NCBI GenBank assembly: GCA_024280775.1
Contig: JAJRPM010000007.1
Location: forward strand, 62,001 to 126,000
Length of the DNA stretch: 64,000 bases
Origin: Candidatus Zixiibacteriota bacterium
GTDB taxonomy: Bacteria > Zixibacteria > MSB-5A5 > GN15 > JACZUZ01
Reading direction: 5' to 3'
Shown: positions 16,334 through 25,100 of the stretch, in pieces
Layout of the letters: each line of letters starts with the position of its first letter
How positions within the stretch are numbered: position 1 is the first letter of the stretch
Position numbers and translations under genes: made by a program
The notes under the pieces: model-generated
The model's database searches: none
Seen by the model: only the letters and a program-made list of their open reading frames with translations
Told to the model about the DNA's origin: nothing

Positions 16334-17284
16334 CTACTGTGGTTGTTTAAGCAGGAAGGCCATTATGGCCTTTTGGATATGCAACCGATTCTCGGCCTGA
16401 TCGAAAACCACCGAGTTTGGCCCATCAATCACTTCGTCAGTGATCTCACGTCCTCGCTCAGCCGGTAAACAGTGCATTACCAAACATTCCGGACTGGCTC
16501 CGGCAAGCAGTTTAGAATTTATTTGAAATTTTCTTAATAGCTCACTTTTTGCTTCAGCTTCATCTTTTTGGCCCATTGAGGCCCAAACGTCTGTATAGAC
16601 TACATCGGCTTCAGCAACCGCTTCTTGAGGGTCGTCAGTGACGGTTATTGATGATTCGGGGTTGGCTATCGCTCTGTTCAAAATTTGCTCATCAGGCTGA
16701 CAGCTCGCGGCGGTGCCAATTCGTAAATCCATCGGAACAATAGAAGCCAGATTAAGCCAGCTATTGGCGATATTATTGCCATCGCCTAAATAGGCGATTT
16801 TGTAGCGTTTGAGATTAGGGAGATTCTCTGCGCAGGTGAAATAGTCGCCGAGAATCTGGCAGGGATGCACCAAGTCAGTCAAACCATTAACCACCGGCAC
16901 ACTCGCATAAAGAGCTAACTCTTCGACATCACTCTGCTTGAACGTCCGAATCATTATCAATCCCACAAATCGTGAAAGCACCTGAGCAACATCACTGATG
17001 CTCTCACGCTTGCCTAATTGTATTTCCTGGTCTGTAATGTAAAGAGATTGCCCGCCCAATTCGCGAATACCAACTTCAAAAGACACGCGAGTGCGCAATG
17101 ACTGCTTGGCGAATACACATGCCACCGACTTACCAGCCAATGGACGAGGGGCTATTTTTCCATTCTTCATATCCGCGCAAATCCGCAGGATAAAACCCAC
17201 TTCTTCTTCGGAGAGATCAGTTATCTGCGTGAAAGAACGCGCTGTAGCTGTTCCTGCCTGTACAACTGTTTCAACTTCCATCAT
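16334..17284 (-). CDS. argF: Ornithine carbamoyltransferase
   Basis: A 316-residue enzyme converting carbamoyl phosphate and ornithine to citrulline in arginine synthesis. Carbamoyl-phosphate binding: SLRTRVSFE (residues about 59-67) and HPCQ. Ornithine binding: DVWASMG. The catalytic loop is HCLPAERG, with the Cys required for ornithine rather than aspartate carbamoylation. The variant SLRTR in place of STRTR is found in many genuine OTCases. The ATG at 17284 has GGAG four bases upstream. It follows hslU in the same direction after 86 bases. No other arg gene is in the window. Confidence 0.95.
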   Translation of the reverse strand: MMEVETVVQAGTATARSFTQITDLSEEEVGFILRICADMKNGKIAPRPLAGKSVACVFAKQSLRTRVSFEVGIRELGGQSLYITDQEIQLGKRESISDVAQVLSRFVGLIMIRTFKQSDVEELALYASVPVVNGLTDLVHPCQILGDYFTCAENLPNLKRYKIAYLGDGNNIANSWLNLASIVPMDLRIGTAASCQPDEQILNRAIANPESSITVTDDPQEAVAEADVVYTDVWASMGQKDEAEAKSELLRKFQINSKLLAGASPECLVMHCLPAERGREITDEVIDGPNSVVFDQAENRLHIQKAIMAFLLKQPQ

Positions 17285-17370
17285 ATTACTCCATCAAAAT
17301 GCTATATCAATTAATTATGCCAAAAACTACTTCTACAAAAGAATCCTAAATTCGCCAAAGTCATACAAAA

Positions 17371-19047
17371 CTAAAGCATATACCTGCTCAAGTCCTCATC
17401 CTCAACCATTCCCTGCAACACTGTCTTAACCATCTTCTCGGTAACGTTAACCGTCTTTTTCTTACTCGGAGACTCAAACATCACATCCTCCAGCAAGGCG
17501 CTCATGATAGTGTGCAGTCGTCTAGCTCCAATATTCTCCGAATTCTCATTCACTGCTTCTGCAAGCTCAGCAAGTGTTTTCAAAGCGTCGTTGGTAAAAG
17601 TAAGCTTTACTCCTTCAGTAGATAGTAGAGCCTGATATTGTTTCACCAAAGCGTTCTTAGGCTCGGTCAGGATTCGCTCAAAATCCTCTGCAGAAAGCGA
17701 GTCCAGCTCTACTCGAATCGGGAAACGTCCCTGCAATTCAGGAATCAAATCCGATGGACTGGATGAATGAAAAGCGCCAGCGGCGATGAACAACACGTGA
17801 TCTGTATGGACCATGCCATACTTGGTGGAAACAGCGCTACCCTCGACAATCGGCAGAATATCGCGTTGCACACCCTCACGTGACACATCAGGACCGGACT
17901 TGGACTTCTCGCCGCAAATTTTGTCAACCTCGTCAAGGAAGATTATCCCCGACTCCTGCGCGCGGGTTAAAGCCTCGGCGATAACCTCGTCCATATTTAC
18001 GAGGCGTCCCATTTCCTCGCCCACCAAAATCTTTCGCGCTTCAGAGATCGTGGTCTTGCGACGCTTAGATTTCTTGGGCATCAAACCCGAGAACATCTCC
18101 TGAAAATTAGCTCCCAGTTCCTCCATCCCTTGCGGCGAGAATATCTCCACCACCGGGAAATTATTCTGAGTGACATCAATCTCCACCATGCGATGATCAA
18201 GCTTGCCGGCTAACAACATCTTGCGGAACTTATCTCTGGTCTTAGAGCTACTATCATCGTCTGTGTTTTCAGTAGAAGTTTTCTGAGAAGCAGTAGCGGT
18301 CTCTTCTGGATTTGTCTCTGGCATCATCCCCGGTAACAAACGAGCCAGCTCAGCCGGAAAACTTTGGGATGGCTGTTTTTTCTTTTTTGCGCGCGGAAGC
18401 AACAGATCAAGTAAACGCTCAGTAGTGTTCTCTTCGGCTTTCTTGAGAACCTGCTGGCCCTTGTCACGCTTGACCATATTCACCGCCAAGTCCACCAAGT
18501 CACGAACCATCGATTCGACATCACGGCCAACATACCCAACCTCGGTAAATTTGGAGGCCTCCACTTTGACAAAAGGAGCGCCAACCAAATCAGCCAACCT
18601 ACGAGCAATTTCCGTTTTACCTACACCGGTAGGACCAATCATAATGATGTTATTAGGCAGAATGTCAGTGCGGATTTCTTCGGGGGCTCTTCTGCGACGC
18701 CAGCGATTCCTTAACGCAATCGCCACTGACTTCTTGGCCGCCGCCTGCCCTATTATGTAACGGTCCAACGCGCTGACTATTTCGCGCGGTGTGAGATAAC
18801 GGTCATCATTGACCAGCACACCCATAGCGCTGTCACTATCAGACGTTGAGCTTGCGCCGTCATCTGAGCCACCGGCTTCAGTCTTCTTTGAGACATTCTT
18901 GCTCTTGGCCTTGGCGCTCTTTTTCTTAATTGCGGGCTTCTTCTTATCTGCCGGAGGCTCAGTTGTCTTTAGCTGTGAACCGGAAAGCTTCAGTTCAGCC
19001 TCTCCGACCTTGGCGCCCTTTGTATCTCTTGAGATTCGTTTTGTCAT
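17371..19047 (-). CDS. hslU: HslU ATPase of the HslVU protease, with N-terminal extension, 558 aa
   Basis: The AAA+ unfoldase that feeds substrates to HslV. Conserved parts: TPREIVSALDRYIIGQ (usual start), Walker A GPTGVGKTEIARR, VEASKFTEVGYVGRDVE, the intermediate I-domain with variable insert (about residues 185-330), Walker B GIIFLDEVDKIC, the arginine region (LQGRFPIRVEL), sensor 2 (NIGARRLHTI) and the C-terminal DLSRYML that inserts into HslV. Before the usual start sits an extra 80-residue Lys/Ala/Ser-rich segment that ordinary HslU lacks. The ATG at 19047 lies 5 bases after the hslV stop. An internal ATG (18825) would remove most of the extension but has no ribosome-binding site. Confidence 0.95.
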   Translation of the reverse strand: MTKRISRDTKGAKVGEAELKLSGSQLKTTEPPADKKKPAIKKKSAKAKSKNVSKKTEAGGSDDGASSTSDSDSAMGVLVNDDRYLTPREIVSALDRYIIGQAAAKKSVAIALRNRWRRRRAPEEIRTDILPNNIIMIGPTGVGKTEIARRLADLVGAPFVKVEASKFTEVGYVGRDVESMVRDLVDLAVNMVKRDKGQQVLKKAEENTTERLLDLLLPRAKKKKQPSQSFPAELARLLPGMMPETNPEETATASQKTSTENTDDDSSSKTRDKFRKMLLAGKLDHRMVEIDVTQNNFPVVEIFSPQGMEELGANFQEMFSGLMPKKSKRRKTTISEARKILVGEEMGRLVNMDEVIAEALTRAQESGIIFLDEVDKICGEKSKSGPDVSREGVQRDILPIVEGSAVSTKYGMVHTDHVLFIAAGAFHSSSPSDLIPELQGRFPIRVELDSLSAEDFERILTEPKNALVKQYQALLSTEGVKLTFTNDALKTLAELAEAVNENSENIGARRLHTIMSALLEDVMFESPSKKKTVNVTEKMVKTVLQGMVEDEDLSRYML

Positions 19048-19052
19048 AACTA

Positions 19053-19595
19053 TTATAAAGTTTCCACTTGGATGTTACTGTTGGTATAGACACAAATATC
19101 CGATGCAATCTCCATCGACCTGCGAGCAATTTTCTCAGCGGTTAATTTCGGCGCCTCTGACACTAGCGCCCGGGCCGCAGAAAGTGCAAATGAACCGCCT
19201 GAGCCAATCGCCAATATCCCATCATCCGGTTCAAATACATCACCGGAACCCGAAAGCAAGAATGTGTTACCTTTGTCAGCGACAATCAGCAAAGCCTCAA
19301 GTTTCTGCAAGTACTTGTCTGTGCGCCAATCTTTCGCCAACTCCACTGCCGAACGCGCCAGATTGCCAGAATACTCCTCAATCTTGCCCTCAAAGCGCTC
19401 AAAGAGCGTCAATGCGTCAGCGGCAGAACCTGCAAAGCCAGTCATTATCTGGTCGTTATACATACGCCGAACCTTGCGCGCATTGGCCTTCATAACCGTA
19501 TCATCAAAAGTAACCTGGCCATCACCGGCCATCGCCACCTGATCATTGTGTCGCACACAAATTACTGTTGTAGAGCGCACTCTTTCTATTTTCAT
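19053..19595 (-). CDS. hslV: HslV peptidase subunit of HslVU
   Basis: The proteasome-like threonine peptidase. The ATG at 19595 (after AAGGAAGA) gives MKIERVRS followed by the TTVICVRH start of the mature chain, so Thr9 would be the catalytic N-terminal nucleophile after removal of an 8-residue propeptide. The Gly-rich GDGQVT and [16 protein letters not shown] segments and the Ser/Gly loop [14 protein letters not shown] match the family. It sits directly before hslU, and after xerC, the known xerC-hslVU order. A TTG three bases upstream of the ATG is an alternative start. Confidence 0.96.
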   Translation of the reverse strand: MKIERVRSTTVICVRHNDQVAMAGDGQVTFDDTVMKANARKVRRMYNDQIMTGFAGSAADALTLFERFEGKIEEYSGNLARSAVELAKDWRTDKYLQKLEALLIVADKGNTFLLSGSGDVFEPDDGILAIGSGGSFALSAARALVSEAPKLTAEKIARRSMEIASDICVYTNSNIQVETL

Positions 19596-19598
19596 CAA

Positions 19599-19847
19599 TC
19601 AATCTTCCTTTATAATATTACGTATAAGATGCCACTCTGTATACGCATAACTTCGCTGTTCTATCAAAAAGCTCTTCCAGTTTTCATGGTCAACAAGCCC
19701 CACGAATCGGCGCTTCGAAACCCATAATTGAAACCTCAAATCGACGCCCTGAATCAACGTCCATTCTCCGGCTATGATACACTTGCTTAGTCTGCGACGC
19801 AACCTGAGCGGGGAAACTGGATAAGTAGGTCTCTGAGCGTAATTCAA
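19599..19847 (-). CDS. Small basic hypothetical protein, 82 aa, between xerC and hslV
   Basis: An open frame that exactly fills the gap between xerC and hslV: its TTG start overlaps the xerC stop (TTGA) and its TGA lies 3 bases before the hslV start. The protein is rich in Arg and Trp (RLRRRLSK, GEWTLIQG, ENWKSFLIEQ). No family recognised. The tight fit favours a real, translationally coupled gene, but TTG start and odd composition leave open a chance frame. It may equally be a leader carrying the hslV ribosome-binding site. Confidence 0.4.
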   Translation of the reverse strand: MNYAQRPTYPVSPLRLRRRLSKCIIAGEWTLIQGVDLRFQLWVSKRRFVGLVDHENWKSFLIEQRSYAYTEWHLIRNIIKED

Positions 19848-20755
19848 GCCCTGGGGTGGGCTTTTCGGTAAACCTCTTTGAGACGGGCGCTGGAGACTTT
19901 TGTGTATTTCTGAGTCGTCGCCAGCGATGAATGCCCCAGCAACTCTTTGATTGCCATCAAATCCGCGCCTGCGTCCAGCAAATGAGTGGCGAAAGAATGT
20001 CGCAACATATGAGGAGTAACCCTTCGCCCCAGTCGCTCGCGGCCCAGTTTGAGAATAATCCTATCAATCGAACGAGTCGAAAGCGCAGTACCGCGATTAT
20101 TGATTAGCAACCAGCCTTCGTCGCTACCGCTCTCTTTTCTGGTATCCAGAAACCGCCTGCGAGCTACAATATACTCACCCATCACACCTTTGACTGCTTC
20201 AGTCAAAGGCACAAACCTGACCTTACTGCCCTTCCCCTTGACTTCCGCTATTTCTCTGCCACGTTCGATATCTCGTAGCTTTAGCGATGCAACCTCCTGT
20301 CTGCGTAATCCTGTCACATACAGAATCAAAGCCAGCAGATGATCACGCAGAGCCAGGAAATCAATCTTATCCGGCGCCACAACGATTTTTCTAGCTTCAG
20401 CAATCGACAAACCATCCGGTAATTTCTCGCTGAACTTCAACCGTGTAATTGGGAAAACAAATCGTTTGGGAGCATGGCGCTCTTTCAGGAAAGCTTGAAA
20501 GTGACGCAAAGCCGAAAGAAACCTTGCCAGCGAACGAGCGCTAACTCCGTCTTTACGGCGTTTCGCCAGGAAACTGCGCAGAATTATCGGGTCAGCCTCT
20601 GACCGGGAGCCAGACAGACTTGATGTTTGATTGTCCTGTAAATGCGCCACCCAGGGAGCGACATCACGCACATAGGCAGACTTCGTATGGGGAGAAAGAC
20701 CTAACTCATCGTCCAGCGCTTTGCGATATTTACCAAATAGTTCTTCCGGTGACAT
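19844..20755 (-). CDS. xerC: Tyrosine recombinase XerC/XerD, 303 aa
   Basis: A tyrosine recombinase that resolves chromosome dimers at dif. The N-terminal SAM-like domain is residues 1-95, and the catalytic domain carries the conserved Arg in TGLRRQEVASL, the Lys in the beta-hairpin (EVKGKGSKVRFVPL), HxxR in HMLRHSFATHLL, the second His in LLGHSSLATTQ and the nucleophile Tyr in QKYTKV. The ATG at 20755 is chosen because it starts at the usual N-terminus; the longer frame begins 11 residues earlier. It sits between topA and hslV, the order seen in many bacteria. XerC rather than XerD by context. Confidence 0.92.
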   Translation of the reverse strand: MSPEELFGKYRKALDDELGLSPHTKSAYVRDVAPWVAHLQDNQTSSLSGSRSEADPIILRSFLAKRRKDGVSARSLARFLSALRHFQAFLKERHAPKRFVFPITRLKFSEKLPDGLSIAEARKIVVAPDKIDFLALRDHLLALILYVTGLRRQEVASLKLRDIERGREIAEVKGKGSKVRFVPLTEAVKGVMGEYIVARRRFLDTRKESGSDEGWLLINNRGTALSTRSIDRIILKLGRERLGRRVTPHMLRHSFATHLLDAGADLMAIKELLGHSSLATTQKYTKVSSARLKEVYRKAHPRA

Positions 20756-20841
20756 ACCGAAACATACAAGCGCAAAGCCTAAAGCCACAAGTTAAAGATG
20801 GCTTGTCATGGGAAATTGGAAGTGTTGAAAAAAGATGATAG

Positions 20842-23571
20842 CTACGCGGCGGTTTTCTTACTGGCTGTCTTCTTGGCGGCGGTCTTTTTGGTGGCTGTCT
20901 TTTTAACGGCGCTTTTTTTAGTAGCAGTCTTCTTGGCGGCGGTTTTTCGGGCTGTCTTCTTCTTAGCTACTTTTTTCTTAGCAACTTTCTTACGAGCTAC
21001 TTTCTTGCGACCTTTGCCACCACCGCTTAACAGCTTCCGCTCATAGAGAGAAACCGCCTCGTCCATAGTCAGATCGTCGATCGGAGTCCCCTTAGGAACC
21101 GAAACATTGACACTACCGTCGGTAATGTAAGGCCCGAAACGACCATCGAGAACTTTGAGCGAGACTCCCTCACGATCCGGATGGGCTCCGAGCTCTTTGA
21201 GGATTTTCTGCGCGCGTGAAAAACGACCTTGCTTCTTTTCTTGTTTGTAAACCTCAATTGCTCTCTCAAGAGTAATCGAAAGTATGTTGTCATCACCGGT
21301 AAGCGTCCGGCTATCAGTCCCGCTCTTCAAATACGGGCCATATCGCCCAAGATCAGCTACTATCATCTCACCAGTAGTCGGATTCTCTCCCAACTCGCGC
21401 GGCAATGCAAGAATCTTCTGCGCCATCTCCAGCGTCACATCAGCCATCTCAACACCCGGCGGCAGTCCTTTTTGCTTAGGCTTAACTGCGGCCTTGCCTT
21501 CCTGACGTTCCCCAAGTTGGACATAAGGACCGAAGCGACCATTTATCAGGAAAACCGGTAGCTCAGTTTCGCTGTCAACTCCCAATTCCTGCGGACCACC
21601 CGGGTCTTTCTCAAGTAGCTCTAAAGCCTTCTCGAAAGTCACTTCATCGGGAGTCATGCCATCAGGAATACTAGCGCGCTTTTCGCCACACTCTACAAAC
21701 GGCCCGTATTTTCCAACTCTAATATCAACAGCCTCACCAAGTTCATTGGCCCCAAGTCCGATGGTGCACATACTACGCGCATCGATTTCCTGCTCAATGA
21801 GCTTCTCCAGCCCTTCCCAGGAATCATCACCGTGATAGAAGCTTTTAAGATACGGCGTACGCTCAAGCTCGCCACGACTAATCGCATCGAGGTCATCCTC
21901 CATGCTGGCGGTAAACTCCGGGTTAACCAAACGCTCAAAATGGCTCTCCATCAGTTTCACAACTGCATAAGCCACAAAAGTCGGCACCAAAGCCGAGCCC
22001 TTTTTGAACACATAGTCACGACGCAAAATCGTATCGATAATAGCCGCATAGGTAGACGGCCGACCAATCCCGCGCGCCTCAAGCTCTTTGACTAAAGTCG
22101 CCTCAGTAAATCTCGCTGGCGGCTTAGTAACATGTCCCAGCGGCTCAAGCGCTTCAGCCTTCAGCTGATCACCTGTAGCAAGTTTCGGCAACGTAACTGC
22201 CTCATCACCATTGCCGTCACCGTTGGCTTTAACAGTCGGACGACCATAAACTTTCAGGAATCCGTCGAACTCAATTACCCGACCAGTAGCGCGGAAACGT
22301 GTGTCTTTAGCGGTAATATCCACAACTGTTTGCTGAATACGCGCATCCGACATTTGCGAGGCAATAGTGCGTTTCCAAATCATTTCATAGAGCTTAAACT
22401 CACGAGGGTTTAAGACACCGCGTAGCGCCTGCGGATCAGTAAACTGAAATCCCGCCGGACGAATCGCCTCATGCGCTTCCTGCGCATTCTTAACTTTAGA
22501 TTTGAACTGACGAGGCGAAGCAGGCAAATACTGCGCGCCAAAATCAGTTTCAATTTTCTTACGAATTCCAGCGAGCGCCTCCGGAGCTATCGAAATAGAG
22601 TCGGTGCGCATATAGGTGATGTAACCGTTCTCATACAACGACTGCGCCACTCGCATCGCTTCACGAGCGCTCATACCCAAACGGTTATTGGCATTCTGTT
22701 GCAATGAACTTGTGGTAAACGGCGCCGAGGGTGACTGCTTGACCGGCTTTGAAGTCGCATCAGCAACTTCCCATTTAGCGTCCTCAAGCTTGGCCTGAAG
22801 TTTCTTGATTCCACGCTCATCAAAGCACACCAGCTTGCTATCAGCAAGCTTCCCTGTATCCGGATTGAAATCCTTACCAGTCGCCAGTTTCTTGCCATCG
22901 ACTTCTTTTAGAGTCGCCGGAAAACTATCACCGGCGTCAGTGGCCAAGGTCGCCTTCAAGTCCCAATACTCAGAGGAAACAAAAGCGCTGCGCTCTTTTT
23001 CCCGGTCAACAATCAGCTTAATCGAAACAGACTGCACCCGGCCGGCTGATAGTTTTGGAGCAACTTTCTTCCACAACAAAGGAGAAATCTGATAGCCGTA
23101 GAGTCTATCAAGTACCCTGCGTGTCTCCTGCGCCTGCACCAAATTGGTGTCTATCTCGCGAGTATGCTCCAACGCTTCGGTAATTGCGCGCTTAGTGATT
23201 TCATGAAAAACCAAACGCGAGTAATTCTTAGGATTAAGAGACTCTTTCAAATGCCAGCTTATAGCCTCACCCTCGCGGTCTTCGTCTGTCGCCAGATATA
23301 GGTGATCAACTTTCTTGAGCAGGTCCTTTAGCTTCTTGACCTGAGCCTTCTTATCAGCGGGAATCACATACAGTGGGTCAAATTCATTTTCAATATCGAC
23401 ACCCAGACGCGACCATTTTTCAGACTTCAGCTTTGCTGGAATCTCAGCGGCGCTTCGCGGTAAATCGCGGATATGACCAATTGATGCCTCAACAATATAG
23501 TCCTTGCCGAGATACTTGGAGATTGTCTTCGCCTTTGCGGGAGACTCAACTATTACGAGATGTTTCGCCAT
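20842..23571 (-). CDS. topA: DNA topoisomerase I with histone-like Lys/Ala tail, 909 aa
   Basis: Type IA topoisomerase relaxing negative supercoils. TOPRIM domain at the N-terminus (VIVESPAKAKTISKYLG, then ATDEDREGEAISWHL with the DxDxE-like acidic set), the active-site region YITYMRTDS with the catalytic Tyr, and GRPSTYA. The C-terminus has no Cys4 zinc fingers but several Toprim_C repeats (GRFGPYVQLG, GRYGPYLKSG, GRFGPYITDG). The last 55 residues are KKVAKK/AAKKTA-type repeats like histone H1 tails, as in mycobacterial TopA tails that bind DNA. It follows rpoZ and precedes xerC on the same strand. Confidence 0.96.
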   Translation of the reverse strand: MAKHLVIVESPAKAKTISKYLGKDYIVEASIGHIRDLPRSAAEIPAKLKSEKWSRLGVDIENEFDPLYVIPADKKAQVKKLKDLLKKVDHLYLATDEDREGEAISWHLKESLNPKNYSRLVFHEITKRAITEALEHTREIDTNLVQAQETRRVLDRLYGYQISPLLWKKVAPKLSAGRVQSVSIKLIVDREKERSAFVSSEYWDLKATLATDAGDSFPATLKEVDGKKLATGKDFNPDTGKLADSKLVCFDERGIKKLQAKLEDAKWEVADATSKPVKQSPSAPFTTSSLQQNANNRLGMSAREAMRVAQSLYENGYITYMRTDSISIAPEALAGIRKKIETDFGAQYLPASPRQFKSKVKNAQEAHEAIRPAGFQFTDPQALRGVLNPREFKLYEMIWKRTIASQMSDARIQQTVVDITAKDTRFRATGRVIEFDGFLKVYGRPTVKANGDGNGDEAVTLPKLATGDQLKAEALEPLGHVTKPPARFTEATLVKELEARGIGRPSTYAAIIDTILRRDYVFKKGSALVPTFVAYAVVKLMESHFERLVNPEFTASMEDDLDAISRGELERTPYLKSFYHGDDSWEGLEKLIEQEIDARSMCTIGLGANELGEAVDIRVGKYGPFVECGEKRASIPDGMTPDEVTFEKALELLEKDPGGPQELGVDSETELPVFLINGRFGPYVQLGERQEGKAAVKPKQKGLPPGVEMADVTLEMAQKILALPRELGENPTTGEMIVADLGRYGPYLKSGTDSRTLTGDDNILSITLERAIEVYKQEKKQGRFSRAQKILKELGAHPDREGVSLKVLDGRFGPYITDGSVNVSVPKGTPIDDLTMDEAVSLYERKLLSGGGKGRKKVARKKVAKKKVAKKKTARKTAAKKTATKKSAVKKTATKKTAAKKTASKKTAA

Positions 23572-23908
23572 TGGTAGTAATCGATATTTCTTGTTTGATT
23601 ATGTGGCTGGTAACAAATATCAGTATTAAGGCCGGCGTTGAGTGTCATGACAGCTTCCACCTGAACCTGCCTACAACTCATCAAACCCGCCCAACTTGTC
23701 TCTTATTCGACAATCCAACGCAACACTTTAGTGTTTCACAATTGAATCGGCGTTTCAGAAAGAAAAAAATCCAATTCTACAATTGATTTGTCAATGAGAA
23801 ATCACGGCACAACCCTACCGCCAAGCCAGGTGGAGGGAGAAAAACCTGATGGGCGACTTGAAAGTTTTCACACAAAAGCCAGTGAAAAACCGGGATTACG
23901 CCAAACAA
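23572..23908. other. Intergenic region rpoZ-topA
   Basis: 337 bases with no supported gene. On the minus strand it holds a small stem (TTTTCAC/GTGAAAA, 23865-23888) 21 bases after the rpoZ stop and a TTGACA at about 23785-23790 that could belong to a topA promoter, although no -10 box at good spacing was found. Nothing else stands out. Confidence 0.4.
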
Positions 23909-24151
23909 CTATTCTCCAGCGCCGTCTTCGTCGCCAGAATAATGATATTTGACCTTGCCATCGAGAACATCCCGCAAAGCCAATGTCGTAATCTTGGTGC
24001 CGTCAATTTCAACCTCAGAATCTTCCATCATCATCTCCAATAACTTCAGACGATGAGTATTGATTTCACGAGCGCGACGTGACGTCACAATGACAGCTTC
24101 GTAGCCGTTTCTAGTCACTTTTGCTATACCATCTGCGGGCAAAAATACCAT
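23909..24151 (-). CDS. rpoZ: RNA polymerase omega subunit
   Basis: An 80-residue protein matching RpoZ: the helix around YEAVIVTSRRAREIN is the family signature that contacts the beta-prime subunit, followed by an acidic C-terminus. Omega stabilises and assembles core RNA polymerase. A GGAGAG ribosome-binding site lies 9 bases before the ATG. The order yicC-gmk-rpoZ is conserved in many bacteria and supports the call. The last 15 residues are acidic and variable in the family. Confidence 0.9.
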   Translation of the reverse strand: MVFLPADGIAKVTRNGYEAVIVTSRRAREINTHRLKLLEMMMEDSEVEIDGTKITTLALRDVLDGKVKYHYSGDEDGAGE

Positions 24152-24464
24152 TTTCCACTCTCTCCATCGTCGGCGCCAAGCAGCGCCAACTAGTCTTCAG
24201 TTACCTGAGAACAAACCGCGATTCCCAGCCACTAATAAATTCGAATATATTCGCCTAAACTCTTCTCTACTCTGATACGCTATATCATATATAATAGTAT
24301 GTAATAGCGCGCAAATCCTTCAATGGATCAACATCCTGTAATCGGAAACAGTTCCACCAGCTACTCTGCAACGGACCCGTCTCGGCGGACTATACTATGG
24401 CGCTTAACGCCCCGAGTCAAACACTCTTTTGCGCCGAAATCGCAATGCCCTACAACACAGAGAC
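24152..24464. other. Intergenic region gmk-rpoZ with palindromes
   Basis: 313 bases upstream of rpoZ. It contains an AT-rich stretch (24279-24306) with TATTAT and GATATA boxes that may hold the rpoZ promoter, a perfect 12-base palindrome CGAATATATTCG at 24242-24253, and a GGCGC-CAAGCA-GCGCC hairpin at 24172-24187 that would lie in the rpoZ leader. No gene is supported. Confidence 0.45.
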
Positions 24465-25100
24465 TTAGCGAATTATGCTCTCAATGTACTCGAAGTCCAA
24501 ACTCTTCTTTCGAGCTTGAAACGAGTGAATAATGCAATCAACGAGCTTAGTGGCCTCATCGAGATCATCATTGATTACCGTGTAATCAAACCGTCTGAAT
24601 AGCTCCATTTCAGCCAAAGAACGATTCAAACGAATCTTCAGCTGTTCGGCGGTCTCAGTACCGCGCGCCTTGAGACGGCGACGTAATTCCTTAGTCGAGG
24701 GCGGTACAATGAAAATCGACACCGCCTGTGGAAAAGCCTTCTTGATCTTAAAAGCCCCTTTGACATCAACATCCAGCAGAATCACTCCGCCCTTTTGATA
24801 GATTTTCTCTATCGGCTCACGAGGTGTGCCATATAGATGTCCATGAACCACACAGGACTCAGCAAAATTCCCCCGCCGGCGAATCTTCGCGAATTCCTTG
24901 CGACTGCGAAAGTGATACTCGCGTCCATCCTTTTCATTAGGACGCATCGGACGAGTCGTTACTGATATTGAAAACGTCCACCCATCGCGCTTATGCTTTT
25001 TGAGAAGTTTGCGCGTCAAAGAAGTCTTCCCCCCGCCCGATGGCGAGGAAAGGATTACTATCTTCCCGGCGTTTTTTGGCCGCCGAGATTTACTCGACAT
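24465..25100 (-). CDS. gmk: Guanylate kinase
   Basis: A 211-residue enzyme phosphorylating GMP to GDP. The P-loop is SPSGGGKTSL (residues about 19-28); the GMP-binding region is SVTTRPMRPNEKDGREYHF, and the lid region follows (SIFIVPPSTKELRRRL, then RLNRSLAEM). The length and motifs match the family. It overlaps the end of yicC by 11 bases, so the two are translationally coupled, and rpoZ follows in the same direction. Confidence 0.97.
   Translation of the reverse strand: MSSKSRRPKNAGKIVILSSPSGGGKTSLTRKLLKKHKRDGWTFSISVTTRPMRPNEKDGREYHFRSRKEFAKIRRRGNFAESCVVHGHLYGTPREPIEKIYQKGGVILLDVDVKGAFKIKKAFPQAVSIFIVPPSTKELRRRLKARGTETAEQLKIRLNRSLAEMELFRRFDYTVINDDLDEATKLVDCIIHSFQARKKSLDFEYIESIIR

Noticed and set aside
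16334-17284. SLRTR instead of STRTR in argF as sign of a different carbamoyltransferase
   Set aside because: SLRTRVSFE occurs in many genuine OTCases, and HCLPA and DVWxSMG are intact, so the enzyme is called as OTCase.
23865-23888. Stem after rpoZ as intrinsic terminator
   Set aside because: Seven AT-rich base pairs and no T-run; noted in the intergenic entry but not called as a terminator.
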